From: Paraburkholderia phenazinium | GTDB lineage: Bacteria > Pseudomonadota > Gammaproteobacteria > Burkholderiales > Burkholderiaceae | NCBI RefSeq assembly: GCF_900142845.1 | Contig: NZ_FSRU01000002.1 | Span: 2,976,001-3,040,000, forward strand | Direction of reading: 5' to 3' | Length of the DNA: 64,000 bases | Shown: one piece after another, positions 46,262 to 55,296 of the stretch | Layout of the letters: the number at the start of each line of letters is the position of its first letter | How positions within the stretch are numbered: position 1 is the stretch's first letter | Notes under the pieces: generated by a model | Seen by the model: the letters and a program-made list of their open reading frames with translations, nothing else | What the model was told of the DNA's origin: nothing | Databases searched by the model: none | Made by a program: the position numbers and the translations under genes

Positions 46262-47185
46262 GTGACCACCGCCGATCCGATCGCCGACTACCTGTCGAAT
46301 CTCGAGCACGAGCGGCGGCTATCGGCGCATACGTTGCGCGGCTACACCCATGAACTGGACGAACTGAAGCGGCTGGCCAAAGGCCGGCCGCTCGAAAGCC
46401 TGACCGCCATCGACATCCGCGGCGCGGTTTCGAGAGCCCACGCGGCCGGCATGACGGCGCGTTCGATCAGTCACCGGCTGTCGGCATGGCGGGCCTTCTA
46501 CCGCTGGCTCGCCGGGCGGGTCGACCTGCCGGCCAATCCGGTTGCGACAGTGCGCGCACCGAAGCAGGCGAAAACGCTGCCCAAGGCGCTCTCGGTCGAC
46601 GATGCCAACCGGCTGATGGAAGCGCCCGCCGCCGGCACGGCAGAAGGGCTGCGCGATCACGCGATCCTCGAACTGTTCTATTCGTCCGGCTTGCGCCTCG
46701 CGGAACTGGTCGGGCTCGACGCCCGCTTCGCCGACACCGGCGGCTACCGTTCCGCCGGCTGGCTCAAGCTCGATTCCGCCGAAGTCGAAGTGCTCGGCAA
46801 GGGCAACCGGCGCCGCATTGTGCCCGTGGGCAGCAAGGCGCTCGATGCGCTCAACGCGTGGCTCGCGGTGCGCGGCGAATTCGTCAAGCAAGACCCGCAT
46901 CCGCTGTTTCTGTCGGCGCGCGGCAACCGGATGTCGCCGAACGTCGTGCGCGAGCGCGTCAAGCGCATGGCGCTGGTCGCCGGCATTCCCGCCAATGTCC
47001 ATCCGCACGTGCTGCGCCACTCGTTCGCCACCCATGTGCTGCAGTCGAGCGGCGATCTGCGCGCCGTGCAGGAACTGCTGGGGCACGCCAGCATCACCGC
47101 CACGCAGGTGTACACCGCGCTCGATTTCCAGCACCTCGCGCACGTCTACGACCAGGCGCATCCGCGCGCCAAAAAACGCGACTGA
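46262..47185 (+). CDS. xerC: Tyrosine recombinase XerC
   Basis: Site-specific recombinase that resolves chromosome dimers at dif together with XerD; 307 aa. The N-terminal SAM-like domain is followed by the catalytic residues: Arg in SSGLRLAELVG, Lys in VLGKGNRRR, the HVLRHSFATH box, LLGHASITATQ, and the nucleophile Tyr in QVYTALDF. The start is GTG 46262, 32 bases after the DUF484 stop. Position after dapF-DUF484 supports XerC and not XerD or a phage integrase. Confidence 0.95.
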   Translation: MTTADPIADYLSNLEHERRLSAHTLRGYTHELDELKRLAKGRPLESLTAIDIRGAVSRAHAAGMTARSISHRLSAWRAFYRWLAGRVDLPANPVATVRAPKQAKTLPKALSVDDANRLMEAPAAGTAEGLRDHAILELFYSSGLRLAELVGLDARFADTGGYRSAGWLKLDSAEVEVLGKGNRRRIVPVGSKALDALNAWLAVRGEFVKQDPHPLFLSARGNRMSPNVVRERVKRMALVAGIPANVHPHVLRHSFATHVLQSSGDLRAVQELLGHASITATQVYTALDFQHLAHVYDQAHPRAKKRD

Positions 47186-47276
47186 GACGAACGCTTCTGG
47201 TGGGCGTTCGGCGCCCGCTCTCGCCAGTTTCGCCGCCTCGAGCGGCCTATTGTTCTGCTGAATACCTCACGAAGTC

Positions 47277-48479
47277 ATGAATACCGTTACGCTCAAACCG
47301 TCGAAAGAAAAGTCGCTGCTGCGCCGCCATCCGTGGGTCTACGCGACCGCCATCGACCGCGTCGACGGGAAGCCGGCCGCCGGCGCTACCGTGCTGGTCC
47401 GCTCGCATGACGGCCGTTTTCTGGCGCGCGCCGCCTACAGCCCGCATTCGCAGATTCGCGCGCGGGTCTGGAGCTTCGACGAAGCGGAGCCGATCGACCA
47501 CGCGTTCTTCAAGCGCCGCGTGCAGCGCGCCATCGAGCATCGTCAGGCGATGGTGCACAACACCGGCGCCGTGCGCCTGATCTTCGGCGAAGCGGATGGC
47601 CTGCCGGGCCTGATCGTGGATCACTACGTCGCCGACGACGCCGGCCAGCGCAGCCAGCTCGTCTGCCAGTTCATGGCCGCCGGGGTCGAGGCGTGGAAGG
47701 AGGCGATCGTCGCGGCCTTAAGCGCCGCCACCGGCTGCCCGAACGTCTATGAGCGCTCGGACGTGTCGATCCGCGAGAAGGAAGGCCTGGAACAGATCAC
47801 CGGCGTGCTGGCGGGCGAGCCGCCGTCCGACCCGCTGATCGCCAGCGAAAACGGCGTGCGCTACCACGTCGACGTGCGTAACGGCCACAAGACCGGCTTT
47901 TACGTCGATCAGCGCGACAACCGCGCCCTCGTGCAGGAGCTCGCCCAGGATCGCGACGTGCTGAACTGCTTCTGCTACACCGGCGGCTTCTCGCTGGCGG
48001 CGCTCAAGGGCGGGGCAAAACGGGTGGTGTCGATCGACTCCTCCGGCGAGGCTCTGGCGCTCGCGCAACAGAACGTCACCGCCAACGGCTTCGACGCCGC
48101 CCGCGCCACCTGGCTCGACGCCGACGCGTTCAAGACGCTGCGCCGGCTCCACGAAGAAGGCGAGCGCTTCGACCTGATCGTGCTCGATCCGCCCAAATTC
48201 GCGCCGTCGCGCGAACACGTGGACCGCGCCGCGCGGGCCTACAAGGACATCAACCTGACCGGCCTCAAGCTGCTGCGCCCGGGCGGCCTGCTGTTCACCT
48301 ATTCGTGTTCCGGCGCCATCGACGCGGAGCTGTTCCAGAAGATCGTTGCCGGCGCGGCCGCGGATGCCCGCGTCGACGCCCGCATCCTCAAGCGCCTCGG
48401 GGCCGGCGTCGACCATCCGCTGCTCACGGCTTTCCCGGAAGGCGAGTATCTGAAAGGCCTATTGTTGCAAATCGCCTGA
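47277..48479 (+). CDS. rlmI: Class I SAM-dependent rRNA methyltransferase, RlmI type
   Basis: 400-aa protein with an N-terminal PUA domain (VTLKPSKEKSLLRRHPWVYATAI, GATVLVRSHDGRFLARAAYS), a middle region with the conserved IREKEGLEQITGVLAGE and a Rossmann methyltransferase domain (VLNCFCYTGGFSLAAL, DLIVLDPPKFAPSREH). This is the layout of RlmI, which makes 5-methylcytosine 1962 in 23S rRNA. The DPPKFA motif fits the family. Symbol is by homology. Confidence 0.88.
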   Translation: MNTVTLKPSKEKSLLRRHPWVYATAIDRVDGKPAAGATVLVRSHDGRFLARAAYSPHSQIRARVWSFDEAEPIDHAFFKRRVQRAIEHRQAMVHNTGAVRLIFGEADGLPGLIVDHYVADDAGQRSQLVCQFMAAGVEAWKEAIVAALSAATGCPNVYERSDVSIREKEGLEQITGVLAGEPPSDPLIASENGVRYHVDVRNGHKTGFYVDQRDNRALVQELAQDRDVLNCFCYTGGFSLAALKGGAKRVVSIDSSGEALALAQQNVTANGFDAARATWLDADAFKTLRRLHEEGERFDLIVLDPPKFAPSREHVDRAARAYKDINLTGLKLLRPGGLLFTYSCSGAIDAELFQKIVAGAAADARVDARILKRLGAGVDHPLLTAFPEGEYLKGLLLQIA

Positions 48480-48672
48480 TCGCCCATAGTTTGAGGGTTA
48501 TTTCCCGCGCGGCGGGCGGACCGGGTGCCTGAGTGCCCGAAGGCCCGCCGTCTGCAGCGGCTTGACAGATATGTTTCAATAACCGATTAGCTCGAACGGC
48601 GCAGGCTTATGTCTGCCGCCGCTCCAGGCATTCCGATTCACGCACAGATTCACGCACAAACAGGCGACCACC

Positions 48673-49761
48673 ATGATTCCCGTCACTATCCTGACCGGCT
48701 TCCTCGGCAGCGGCAAAACCACCCTGCTCAAGCGCATCCTGAACGAAAAGCACGGCATGAAGATCGCCGTGATCGAGAACGAGTTCGGCGAAGAGAATAT
48801 CGACAACGAAATCCTCGTGCAGGACGCGAACGAGCAGATCATCCAGATGAGCAACGGCTGCATCTGCTGCACGATCCGCGGCGACCTGGCGCGCGTGCTC
48901 GGCGACCTGGCGGCGAAAAAGCGCGCCGGCGAGCTGGATTTCGACCGCGTCGTGATCGAAACCACAGGTCTCGCGAATCCGGGTCCGGTCGCGCAGACGT
49001 TCTTCATGGATAACGAGATCGCCGACGAATTCCTGCTCGACGCGATCATCACGCTGGTCGACGCCAAGCACGCCAACCACCAGCTCGACGAGCACGAAGT
49101 GGTGCAGCGCCAGGTCGGTTTCGCCGATCGCCTGTTCATCACCAAGGCCGATCTGGTCGACGAAGCCGCGCTGGACGCGCTGCGTCATCGCCTGCTGCAC
49201 ATGAACCCGCGCGCGGCGATCAAGATGGTGAATTTCGGCGAAGCGGACATCAAGGAAATCTTCGACCTGCGCGGCTTCAACCTGAATTCGAAGCTGGAAA
49301 TCGACCCGGACTTCCTGGCTGAAGACGAGCACGCGCACAGCCACGCCCACGCGCACGACGAGCACGGCCATACGCATGACGACCACGCGAATTGCGACCA
49401 CGATCACGGCCACTGCGATCACGAAGGCCACGACCACGGCCATCACCACCACGCGCATCACGACGACAAGATCAAGTCGTTCGTCTTCCGCAGCGACCGC
49501 CCGTTCGATCCGAACAAGCTCGAGGACTTCCTGGGCGGCATCCTGCAGATCTACGGCGAGCGGCTGCTGCGCTATAAAGGCGTGTTGTACATGAAGGGCG
49601 TCGACCGCAAGGTGGTGTTCCAGGGCGTGCATCAGATGATGGGCAGCGATCTGGCCGCCAAATGGCAACCGGTCGAAAAGAAAAACAGCAAGATGGTCTT
49701 TATCGGCATCGAATTGCCGCAAGACCTGATTACCGACGGCCTGAGCGCTTGCCTCGTCTGA
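48673..49761 (+). CDS. CobW/COG0523-family GTPase, putative metal chaperone
   Basis: 362-aa G3E GTPase. Walker A GFLGSGKTT and the metal-binding motif CICC (in SNGCICCTIRGD) are intact, with ENEFGEENID and TKADL as other GTPase elements. Residues about 220-265 are a stretch dominated by His and Asp, separating the GTPase from the C-terminal CobW domain; it could hold several zinc ions. COG0523 proteins near dksA-type genes have been linked to zinc homeostasis (Haas et al. 2009). Its neighbour here is a DksA with a degenerate zinc finger. Confidence 0.9.
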   Translation: MIPVTILTGFLGSGKTTLLKRILNEKHGMKIAVIENEFGEENIDNEILVQDANEQIIQMSNGCICCTIRGDLARVLGDLAAKKRAGELDFDRVVIETTGLANPGPVAQTFFMDNEIADEFLLDAIITLVDAKHANHQLDEHEVVQRQVGFADRLFITKADLVDEAALDALRHRLLHMNPRAAIKMVNFGEADIKEIFDLRGFNLNSKLEIDPDFLAEDEHAHSHAHAHDEHGHTHDDHANCDHDHGHCDHEGHDHGHHHHAHHDDKIKSFVFRSDRPFDPNKLEDFLGGILQIYGERLLRYKGVLYMKGVDRKVVFQGVHQMMGSDLAAKWQPVEKKNSKMVFIGIELPQDLITDGLSACLV

Positions 49762-50372
49762 ACGGCCGCCGGCAGGGGCGGCAGGGGTCGCAGAGCCGGG
49801 AACGAAGAATGCGTGGGGCTCGAAAAGCCCCCGGTTCTGCCCAAAAGCACCCAGGAAGCACGCAACCTGTGAAAAACGCGTGAAAACCCTGTTGCAGGAA
49901 TCGTGCACGGGCATCGCTTTTTAGGCGTTCGCGCGTTATATTTTCGGGATAATGGCGTGCCGCGGCCCGGAATAATCCCGGTTGCGGTGACGGATTGTGA
50001 TTCAGTTACAATACGTGCCCACTGGAGAATGAGAACGATTGCCCGGTCAGCGCGTATCCCGCGCCGGGCCTGACACGGCGCCGGAAAATCTTGTCCGGGA
50101 AGCAGCACGCCGACAAGCTGGCTGGCCCACCGCCGCAACAGGCACGCCGCCGGTAAGCAATGCCTCAGGAGCATTTGAAGATCGTTTCCAGAGGAGTTCG
50201 GCCCCGCATCGACGCCAGGGCGCCCAGCGCTTAGGCGTCCGGCGCTTCGGCGTCACGACAGCCCACCGTCCGTGTTCGCCGGCGCTCATTGAGCGTTTCA
50301 CCGCCTTTGCGGGCAACACGAAAGTGCGGGCAACATGTACGAGTTTTGCCTCACATTGAAGAAGCAAGCCAG
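49762..50372. other. Long intergenic region before dksA
   Basis: About 610 bases. A -10-like TACAAT is at 50007-50012. The remaining DNA is an unusually long apparent leader for dksA (about 350 bases) with no coding character. No clear zinc-regulator (Zur) box could be assigned. Confidence 0.4.
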
Positions 50373-50792
50373 ATGACGACGAAACGACTCTTGACCGAAG
50401 CCGAAATCCTGAAGATGAGCGACAAGGATTACATGAATGAGGATCAGCTCGCTTTCTTCAAGAACAAGCTTGAACAGCTGCAGGCGGAGATTCTCCGCAA
50501 TGCCGGCCAGACGACCGAAAACCTGCGCGAAACCGTGATCGTGCCGGACCCGGCCGATCGCGCGACGATCGAGGAAGAGCATGCGCTGGAACTGCGCACG
50601 CGCGACCGCGAACGCAAGCTGCTGAAGAAGGTGCAGCAATCGCTCGCGCGCATCGAATCGGGCGACTACGGCTGGTGCGAAGAAACCGGCGAGCCGATCG
50701 GCATTCCGCGTATGCTGGCCCGGCCCACAGCTACCCTGTCGCTCGAAGCGCAGGAACGCCGCGAACTGCGCCAGAAGCTGTTCGGCGACTGA
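50373..50792 (+). CDS. dksA: RNA polymerase-binding transcription factor DksA, degenerate zinc finger
   Basis: 139-aa regulator that acts with ppGpp at RNA polymerase. The coiled-coil tip is intact (VPDPADRATIEEEHALELRTRDRERKLLKK, with the Asp-Asp-Ala tip residues), so activity is expected. The zinc finger is not: E. coli has four cysteines, here only one remains (YGWCEETGEPIGIPRM) and the last pair is replaced by Ser/Ala (TLSLEAQE). ATG 50373 gives the standard DksA start; the frame begins upstream at 50289. Precedes hslVU as in related genomes. Confidence 0.93.
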   Translation: MTTKRLLTEAEILKMSDKDYMNEDQLAFFKNKLEQLQAEILRNAGQTTENLRETVIVPDPADRATIEEEHALELRTRDRERKLLKKVQQSLARIESGDYGWCEETGEPIGIPRMLARPTATLSLEAQERRELRQKLFGD

Positions 50793-50841
50793 ACGCCTGC
50801 GGCGCGGCCTACGGCCCGCCCTGACACGCTGCTTCGTTGAG

Positions 50842-50870
50842 AGGCGCACGGTGAGCTGTGCGCCTTTTTC
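50842..50870 (+). terminator. Rho-independent terminator of dksA
   Basis: AGGCGCAC and GTGCGCCT form an 8-pair stem with an 8-base loop followed by TTTTTC. Confidence 0.88.
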
Positions 50871-51082
50871 TTTGCGGCCAGTGGGGGCTGGCGCCCGGCG
50901 TCCCGCTTTACGCCGCATACCCGCCCCGCCTGTGCCCCGGTCACCAGCATCTTTTACCGCTCCGGGCACCGCGCCCGCCGCGCACCAGTCATTTGGTCGC
51001 CGCGGCTCCCATCCCCTCGCGTCCTACCCCGTCTCTGCCGCTTTTTTCCGGCGTTTTTCCGCCCTATGCCGTTCGGCTGGCT

Positions 51083-51110
51083 CTTGATATGACAGCGCCC
51101 GCCCTAAAAT
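51083..51110 (+). promoter_or_regulatory. Putative sigma-32 (heat-shock) promoter of hslVU
   Basis: CTTGATA and CCTAAAAT separated by 13 bases, close to the sigma-32 pattern (CTTGAA / CCCCAT-T with 13-14 bases). It lies about 160 bases before hslV, a heat-shock operon in most proteobacteria. Confidence 0.55.
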
Positions 51111-51267
51111 AAACCCGACATGCGTCGTACGAGCGCGCGGGCCGCCCTTTGCTGGCTTGACGTCGCGCGCCGTGCGCTCTATCGGCTTCAGGCGGTAGCG
51201 CCCGGCGCATCGGCGCGATGGCGTGCGAGCGCTGCCGCGTCCTACCCGTTTTGCAAAAGGAACGCAT

Positions 51268-51804
51268 ATGGAGCAATTTCACGGCACGACGATCGTATCC
51301 GTGCGCCGCGGCGACAAGGTAGCCCTCGGGGGCGACGGACAGGTCACGCTGGGCAACATCGTCATGAAGGGCGGTGCCAAAAAAGTCCGGCGCATCTATA
51401 ACGGCCAGGTGCTGGTCGGCTTCGCCGGCGGCACAGCCGACGCCTTTTCGCTGCTCGACCGCTTCGAAGCCAAACTTGAAAAACACCAGGGCAACCTGAC
51501 CCGCTCGGCCGTCGAGCTTGCCAAAGACTGGCGCACCGACCGCATGCTGCGCCGGCTCGAAGCCATGCTGATCGCGGCCGACGCGCACACCACCCTCGTC
51601 ATCACCGGCAACGGCGACGTGCTGGACCCGGAAGGCGGCATCTGCGCAATCGGCTCGGGCGGCGCGTATGCGCAGGCGGCGGCCAAGGCGCTCGCCGACA
51701 ACACGGAGCTGTCGCCGCGCGAGATCGTCGAGAAGTCGCTGCAGATTGCCGGCGACATGTGCATCTACACGAATCACAACCGCGTTATCGAGACGATCGA
51801 GTAA
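51268..51804 (+). CDS. hslV: ATP-dependent protease subunit HslV
   Basis: Threonine peptidase subunit of the HslVU (ClpYQ) protease, 178 aa. Mature N-terminus is probably Thr7 ([11 protein letters not shown]), so the gene encodes a six-residue propeptide (MEQFHG) that must be removed. Signature pieces: [43 protein letters not shown] 51268 follows AAAAGGAACGC; earlier GTG 51223 is rejected. Operon with hslU, 9 bases apart. Confidence 0.96.
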   Translation: MEQFHGTTIVSVRRGDKVALGGDGQVTLGNIVMKGGAKKVRRIYNGQVLVGFAGGTADAFSLLDRFEAKLEKHQGNLTRSAVELAKDWRTDRMLRRLEAMLIAADAHTTLVITGNGDVLDPEGGICAIGSGGAYAQAAAKALADNTELSPREIVEKSLQIAGDMCIYTNHNRVIETIE

Positions 51805-51813
51805 GGACCCACG

Positions 51814-53160
51814 ATGAGCACCATGACCCCTGCCGAGATCGTCTCGGAACTCGACAAGCACATCATCGGCCAAGGCCGCGCGAAGAAAGCGGTCGCGGTG
51901 GCGCTGCGCAACCGCTGGCGCCGTCAGCAGGTGGGCGAGCCGCTGCGCCAGGAAATCACGCCGAAGAACATTCTGATGATCGGACCGACGGGCGTCGGCA
52001 AGACGGAAATCGCCCGGCGTCTCGCCAAGCTCGCTGACGCACCGTTCATCAAGATCGAAGCCACCAAGTTCACCGAAGTGGGTTACGTGGGCCGCGACGT
52101 GGACAGCATCGTGCGCGACCTGATCGAAATTTCGGTGAAGCAGACCCGCGAAACGGAAATGCGCAAGGTGCGCACCAAGGCTGAAGACCAGGCCGAAGAC
52201 CGCATCCTCGAGATCCTGCTGCCAAGCGCGCGGCCGGTCGGATTCGGCGCCAGTTCGAGCCCCGCCGACACCGTCGACGAAGGCAGCACGACCCGCCAGA
52301 CCTTCCGCAAGCGCCTGCGCGAAGGCCTGCTCGACGACAAGGAAATCGAGCTCGACGTCGAGCAGCCGCAAGCGGGCATGGACATCATGGGTCCTCCGGG
52401 CATGGAAGACATGACCGAGCAGATCCGGTCGATGTTCGCCAATCTCGGCGGCGGCAAGAAGACCCGCCGCAAGCTCAAGGTGAAGGAAGCGTTGAAGCTG
52501 CTGACCGACGAGGAAGCGTCGAAGATGCTCAACGACGAGGAAGTGAAAACCAAGGCGGTGCAGAACGTCGAGCAGAACGGCATCGTGTTTCTCGATGAAA
52601 TCGACAAGATCGCCTCGCGCAGCGAAGCCGGCGGCGGCGAGGTCTCACGTCAGGGAGTGCAGCGCGATTTGCTGCCGCTCGTCGAAGGCACGACGATCAA
52701 TACCAAGTACGGGATGGTCAAGACCGATCACATCCTGTTTATCGCCAGCGGGGCGTTTCATCTCGCGAAGCCGAGCGATCTGATCCCCGAGTTGCAGGGC
52801 CGTTTCCCGATTCGCGTCGAGCTGGATTCGCTGTCCGTGAACGACTTCGAATCGATCCTCGTCTCCACCGACGCGAGCCTCGTGAAGCAATACCAGGCTT
52901 TGCTCGCCACGGAAGACGTGCATCTCGACTTCGCCGAAGACGGCATTCGCCGCCTGGCGGAGATCGCCTTCTCGGTGAACGAGAAGACCGAGAATATCGG
53001 TGCACGCCGGCTGTACACGGTGATCGAAAAGCTGCTCGAAGAGGTGTCGTTTGCGGCCGGCAATCATGCCGGCACCAACGTGCGGATCGATGCGGCCTAT
53101 GTCGACCGCGCGCTGAACGAAGTCGCGGATGACGAAGATCTGTCGCGCTACGTGCTGTAA
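51814..53160 (+). CDS. hslU: ATP-dependent protease ATPase subunit HslU
   Basis: AAA+ unfoldase partner of HslV, 448 aa. Walker [14 protein letters not shown] and Walker [11 protein letters not shown] flank the long inserted I-domain (about residues 100-240). Sensor and C-terminal parts ending DEDLSRYVL match HslU. Follows hslV directly; a shared bidirectional terminator separates it from the convergent RegA-type gene. Confidence 0.97.
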   Translation: MSTMTPAEIVSELDKHIIGQGRAKKAVAVALRNRWRRQQVGEPLRQEITPKNILMIGPTGVGKTEIARRLAKLADAPFIKIEATKFTEVGYVGRDVDSIVRDLIEISVKQTRETEMRKVRTKAEDQAEDRILEILLPSARPVGFGASSSPADTVDEGSTTRQTFRKRLREGLLDDKEIELDVEQPQAGMDIMGPPGMEDMTEQIRSMFANLGGGKKTRRKLKVKEALKLLTDEEASKMLNDEEVKTKAVQNVEQNGIVFLDEIDKIASRSEAGGGEVSRQGVQRDLLPLVEGTTINTKYGMVKTDHILFIASGAFHLAKPSDLIPELQGRFPIRVELDSLSVNDFESILVSTDASLVKQYQALLATEDVHLDFAEDGIRRLAEIAFSVNEKTENIGARRLYTVIEKLLEEVSFAAGNHAGTNVRIDAAYVDRALNEVADDEDLSRYVL

Positions 53161-53236
53161 CGCCGCAGCGCTTGCAGGACGGCTTTGCGCATGATGTGCC
53201 TGGCGGACCTCCGCTCCGGCAAAAGCGCAACGCAAT

Positions 53237-53273
53237 AAAAGACGGGCGGTCTCTCGCGAGGCCGCCCGTTTTT
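53237..53273. terminator. Bidirectional terminator between hslU and the RegA-type gene
   Basis: ACGGGCGG and CCGCCCGT stem with A4 on the left and T5 on the right, so it can stop transcripts from either side (hslU on plus, regA-type on minus). Confidence 0.85.
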
Positions 53274-53344
53274 CATTGAAGCGGTGTGACCACGGGCGAC
53301 GCATCGCCCATGGCTGCACTGACTGACTACTCGCGCGGCAACGC

Positions 53345-53887
53345 CTACTGCTTCACCGGCCGTTTCGCCAGCTTGCGTTGCAACGTGCGCCGGTGCATGT
53401 TCAACGCACGAGCGGTTGCGGAAATATTGCCGCCATGCTCGGCCAGCACCCGCTGGATGTGCTCCCATTCGAGGCGCGCCACCGAAAGCGGCGTGGGATG
53501 CTCGATTGCCTCCTCCGCCTGCAGCGCACTCGCTTCGCTTTGGAGTGCCGAGAGAATTGTCTCCACGTTGGCCGGCTTGGCCAGATAGTTATCGGCGCCG
53601 TCCTTCACCGCCTGAACAGCCGTCGCGATACTCGCATAACCGGTCAGCACCAGCATCCGCGCGTCCGGTTGCAGTTCGCGCAGCGGCGCCACCAGCGTGA
53701 GGCCCGAATCGTTGCCCAGGTGCAAGTCCACCGTGATCTGGCCGAACTTCTGCTGATTCGCGAGCTTGATCGCTTCCTCGGCGTTATGCGCTTCGGCCAC
53801 CGTAAAACCGCGCCGCGTCAGACCGCGCGCGAGGATGCCGGAGAACACTTCGTCGTCGTCGATCACCAGAAAATTCATGTCGCTCAT
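53345..53887 (-). CDS. Response regulator, RegA/PrrA/RoxR family
   Basis: Redox-response regulator of 180 aa. Receiver: NFLVIDDDEVFSGILARGL with phosphoacceptor Asp54 (ITVDLHLGNDSGL) and Lys in YLAKPANVE. C-terminus is a Fis-type helix-turn-helix, EHGGNISATARALNMHRRTLQRKLAKRP, the hallmark of RegA. ATG 53887 overlaps the kinase stop (ATGA), so they are translated together. RegA proteins control respiratory and redox genes, in related bacteria including cytochrome oxidases. Confidence 0.9.
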   Translation of the reverse strand: MSDMNFLVIDDDEVFSGILARGLTRRGFTVAEAHNAEEAIKLANQQKFGQITVDLHLGNDSGLTLVAPLRELQPDARMLVLTGYASIATAVQAVKDGADNYLAKPANVETILSALQSEASALQAEEAIEHPTPLSVARLEWEHIQRVLAEHGGNISATARALNMHRRTLQRKLAKRPVKQ

Positions 53888-55194
53888 GCCTGTTTCTCCG
53901 TATTGGATGGCGCGGCGCCTGTAGGGCCCACACCGGATGATTGTCGACCCGCCACGGGCAGCCGCAGCACTGCACGCGTGCCGCGCGGTCTGGTCTCCTT
54001 GACGTCGGTCAGCTCGATCGAACCGCGAAGCCGTGCCGCCGCCGAAAACGCCAGATACAGGCCCACGCCATGGCCGCCTTGGGTGCTGTCGACCGGCATC
54101 GCCCCAAGCGAGCCGCGCAACGACGCCGGAATACCCGGCCCGGCGTCGCAAACTTCAAATTCGATCCGCTCGTCCTGCTGCGACAGCGTGGCCGCCAGCG
54201 TCACGTGATCACGGCTCGCTCGCGCTGCATTGTCCAGCAGGATCGTGAGAATCTGGCTGACCGCGACCGTATCGTCAAGGTCGACTCCGGCCGGCGGCGT
54301 ACCCAGGCGCTCGAATTTGACGTGCGGATGGCGCAAACGCCACTGCTGCGCGAACGACTCGAGCCATTCGCCGACCGGCTGCCGGCTCCCGGGCGTCGAT
54401 GCGCGCGAGCGTAGGCGTGCCAGCGCCGACGTGCACAGCGTCATCTGCTGCTCGAGCAATTCCAGGTCGGCGCTATAGGGGGCAAGGCCCGCGTCGCTGC
54501 GCGCCGCATCGCGCAACTCTTCGGACAGCATAGCAATGGTCGACAACGGCGTACCGATCTCGTGGGCGACCGTCGCCGCCTGCACGCCGAGGGCCACCGC
54601 GCGTTCGTCGCGCAGCAGGCGTTGCTGGGCGTCGCCGAGCGCTGCGTCACGTTGACGCAGCGCTCGCGACATCCGCGCGACGAACCATGCAATCAGGCCG
54701 ACACTCACCGTGAAGTTCACCCACATGCCGGCGCGGTAGTAGTCGAACAGGTTGGCGGGATTGTCGAGATTCAGCGGCACGGAATCGAAGCCGAGCACGG
54801 CATAGCAGGCCACCGCGAAGCCGGCGAGCCACAACATCAGGTGCCACGGCAGCACGGCGGCGGCGATCGCCAGCGAGGGCAGATAAAGCGAGACGAACGG
54901 ATTGGTCGTGCCGCCCGAGAGAAACAGCAGTGCCGACAGCGCGCCGAGATCGACCCAGAGTTGGCCGAACAATTCGAGATTGGACTCGGGCCGTTGCTTC
55001 GAGACGCGCAGCCAGGTGAGGCCGTTGAATACCGTTTCGAGGCCGATGACGAGCAGCATGGCCGGCAGCGGCAAATGCACGCCGACAAAGGTCTGCACGA
55101 CCGCGATGGTCACCAGTTGGCCGATAATCGCGAGACTGCGCAGCCAGAACAGATGTCCCAGGTTGACCCGGCCGGTGTTGGTTATACGATGCAT
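53884..55194 (-). CDS. Sensor histidine kinase, RegB/PrrB/RoxS type
   Basis: Membrane redox sensor of 436 aa with six N-terminal helices (about residues 15-175). The quinone-binding motif GGTTNPF is at residues 94-100, as in RegB; the phosphoacceptor His211 is in VAHEIGTPLSTIAML, and a cysteine (Cys254, in QQMTLCTSALARL) sits where the redox-active Cys of RegB lies. The ATPase end has CDAGPGIP and GGHGVGLYLA. Overlaps the RegA-type gene by an ATGA. The three RegB features together make the call strong. Confidence 0.9.
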   Translation of the reverse strand: MHRITNTGRVNLGHLFWLRSLAIIGQLVTIAVVQTFVGVHLPLPAMLLVIGLETVFNGLTWLRVSKQRPESNLELFGQLWVDLGALSALLFLSGGTTNPFVSLYLPSLAIAAAVLPWHLMLWLAGFAVACYAVLGFDSVPLNLDNPANLFDYYRAGMWVNFTVSVGLIAWFVARMSRALRQRDAALGDAQQRLLRDERAVALGVQAATVAHEIGTPLSTIAMLSEELRDAARSDAGLAPYSADLELLEQQMTLCTSALARLRSRASTPGSRQPVGEWLESFAQQWRLRHPHVKFERLGTPPAGVDLDDTVAVSQILTILLDNAARASRDHVTLAATLSQQDERIEFEVCDAGPGIPASLRGSLGAMPVDSTQGGHGVGLYLAFSAAARLRGSIELTDVKETRPRGTRAVLRLPVAGRQSSGVGPTGAAPSNTEKQA

Positions 55195-55296
55195 GACGCC
55201 AGTTTACCTGTTCGGAGTTGTCCGACCCACTGCGTTGGGGTTCGACGGTACCATCGACCGCTTGACAAAAAATCGCGACAGCGCCTGGACCGATTC

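Larger units (their letters stand above)
50793..51267. other. Intergenic region between dksA and hslV
   Basis: About 475 bases with the dksA terminator at its start and a probable heat-shock promoter for hslVU at its end. No gene seen. Confidence 0.5.

Noticed and set aside
48555..48590. Possible Zur-like box before the COG0523 GTPase (ATATGTTTCAATAACC)
   Set aside because: Only weak dyad symmetry; not strong enough to call as a site.
51120..51401. 93-codon frame overlapping the hslV start
   Set aside because: It covers the hslV promoter and first codons in another frame; the heat-shock-like promoter lies just upstream.
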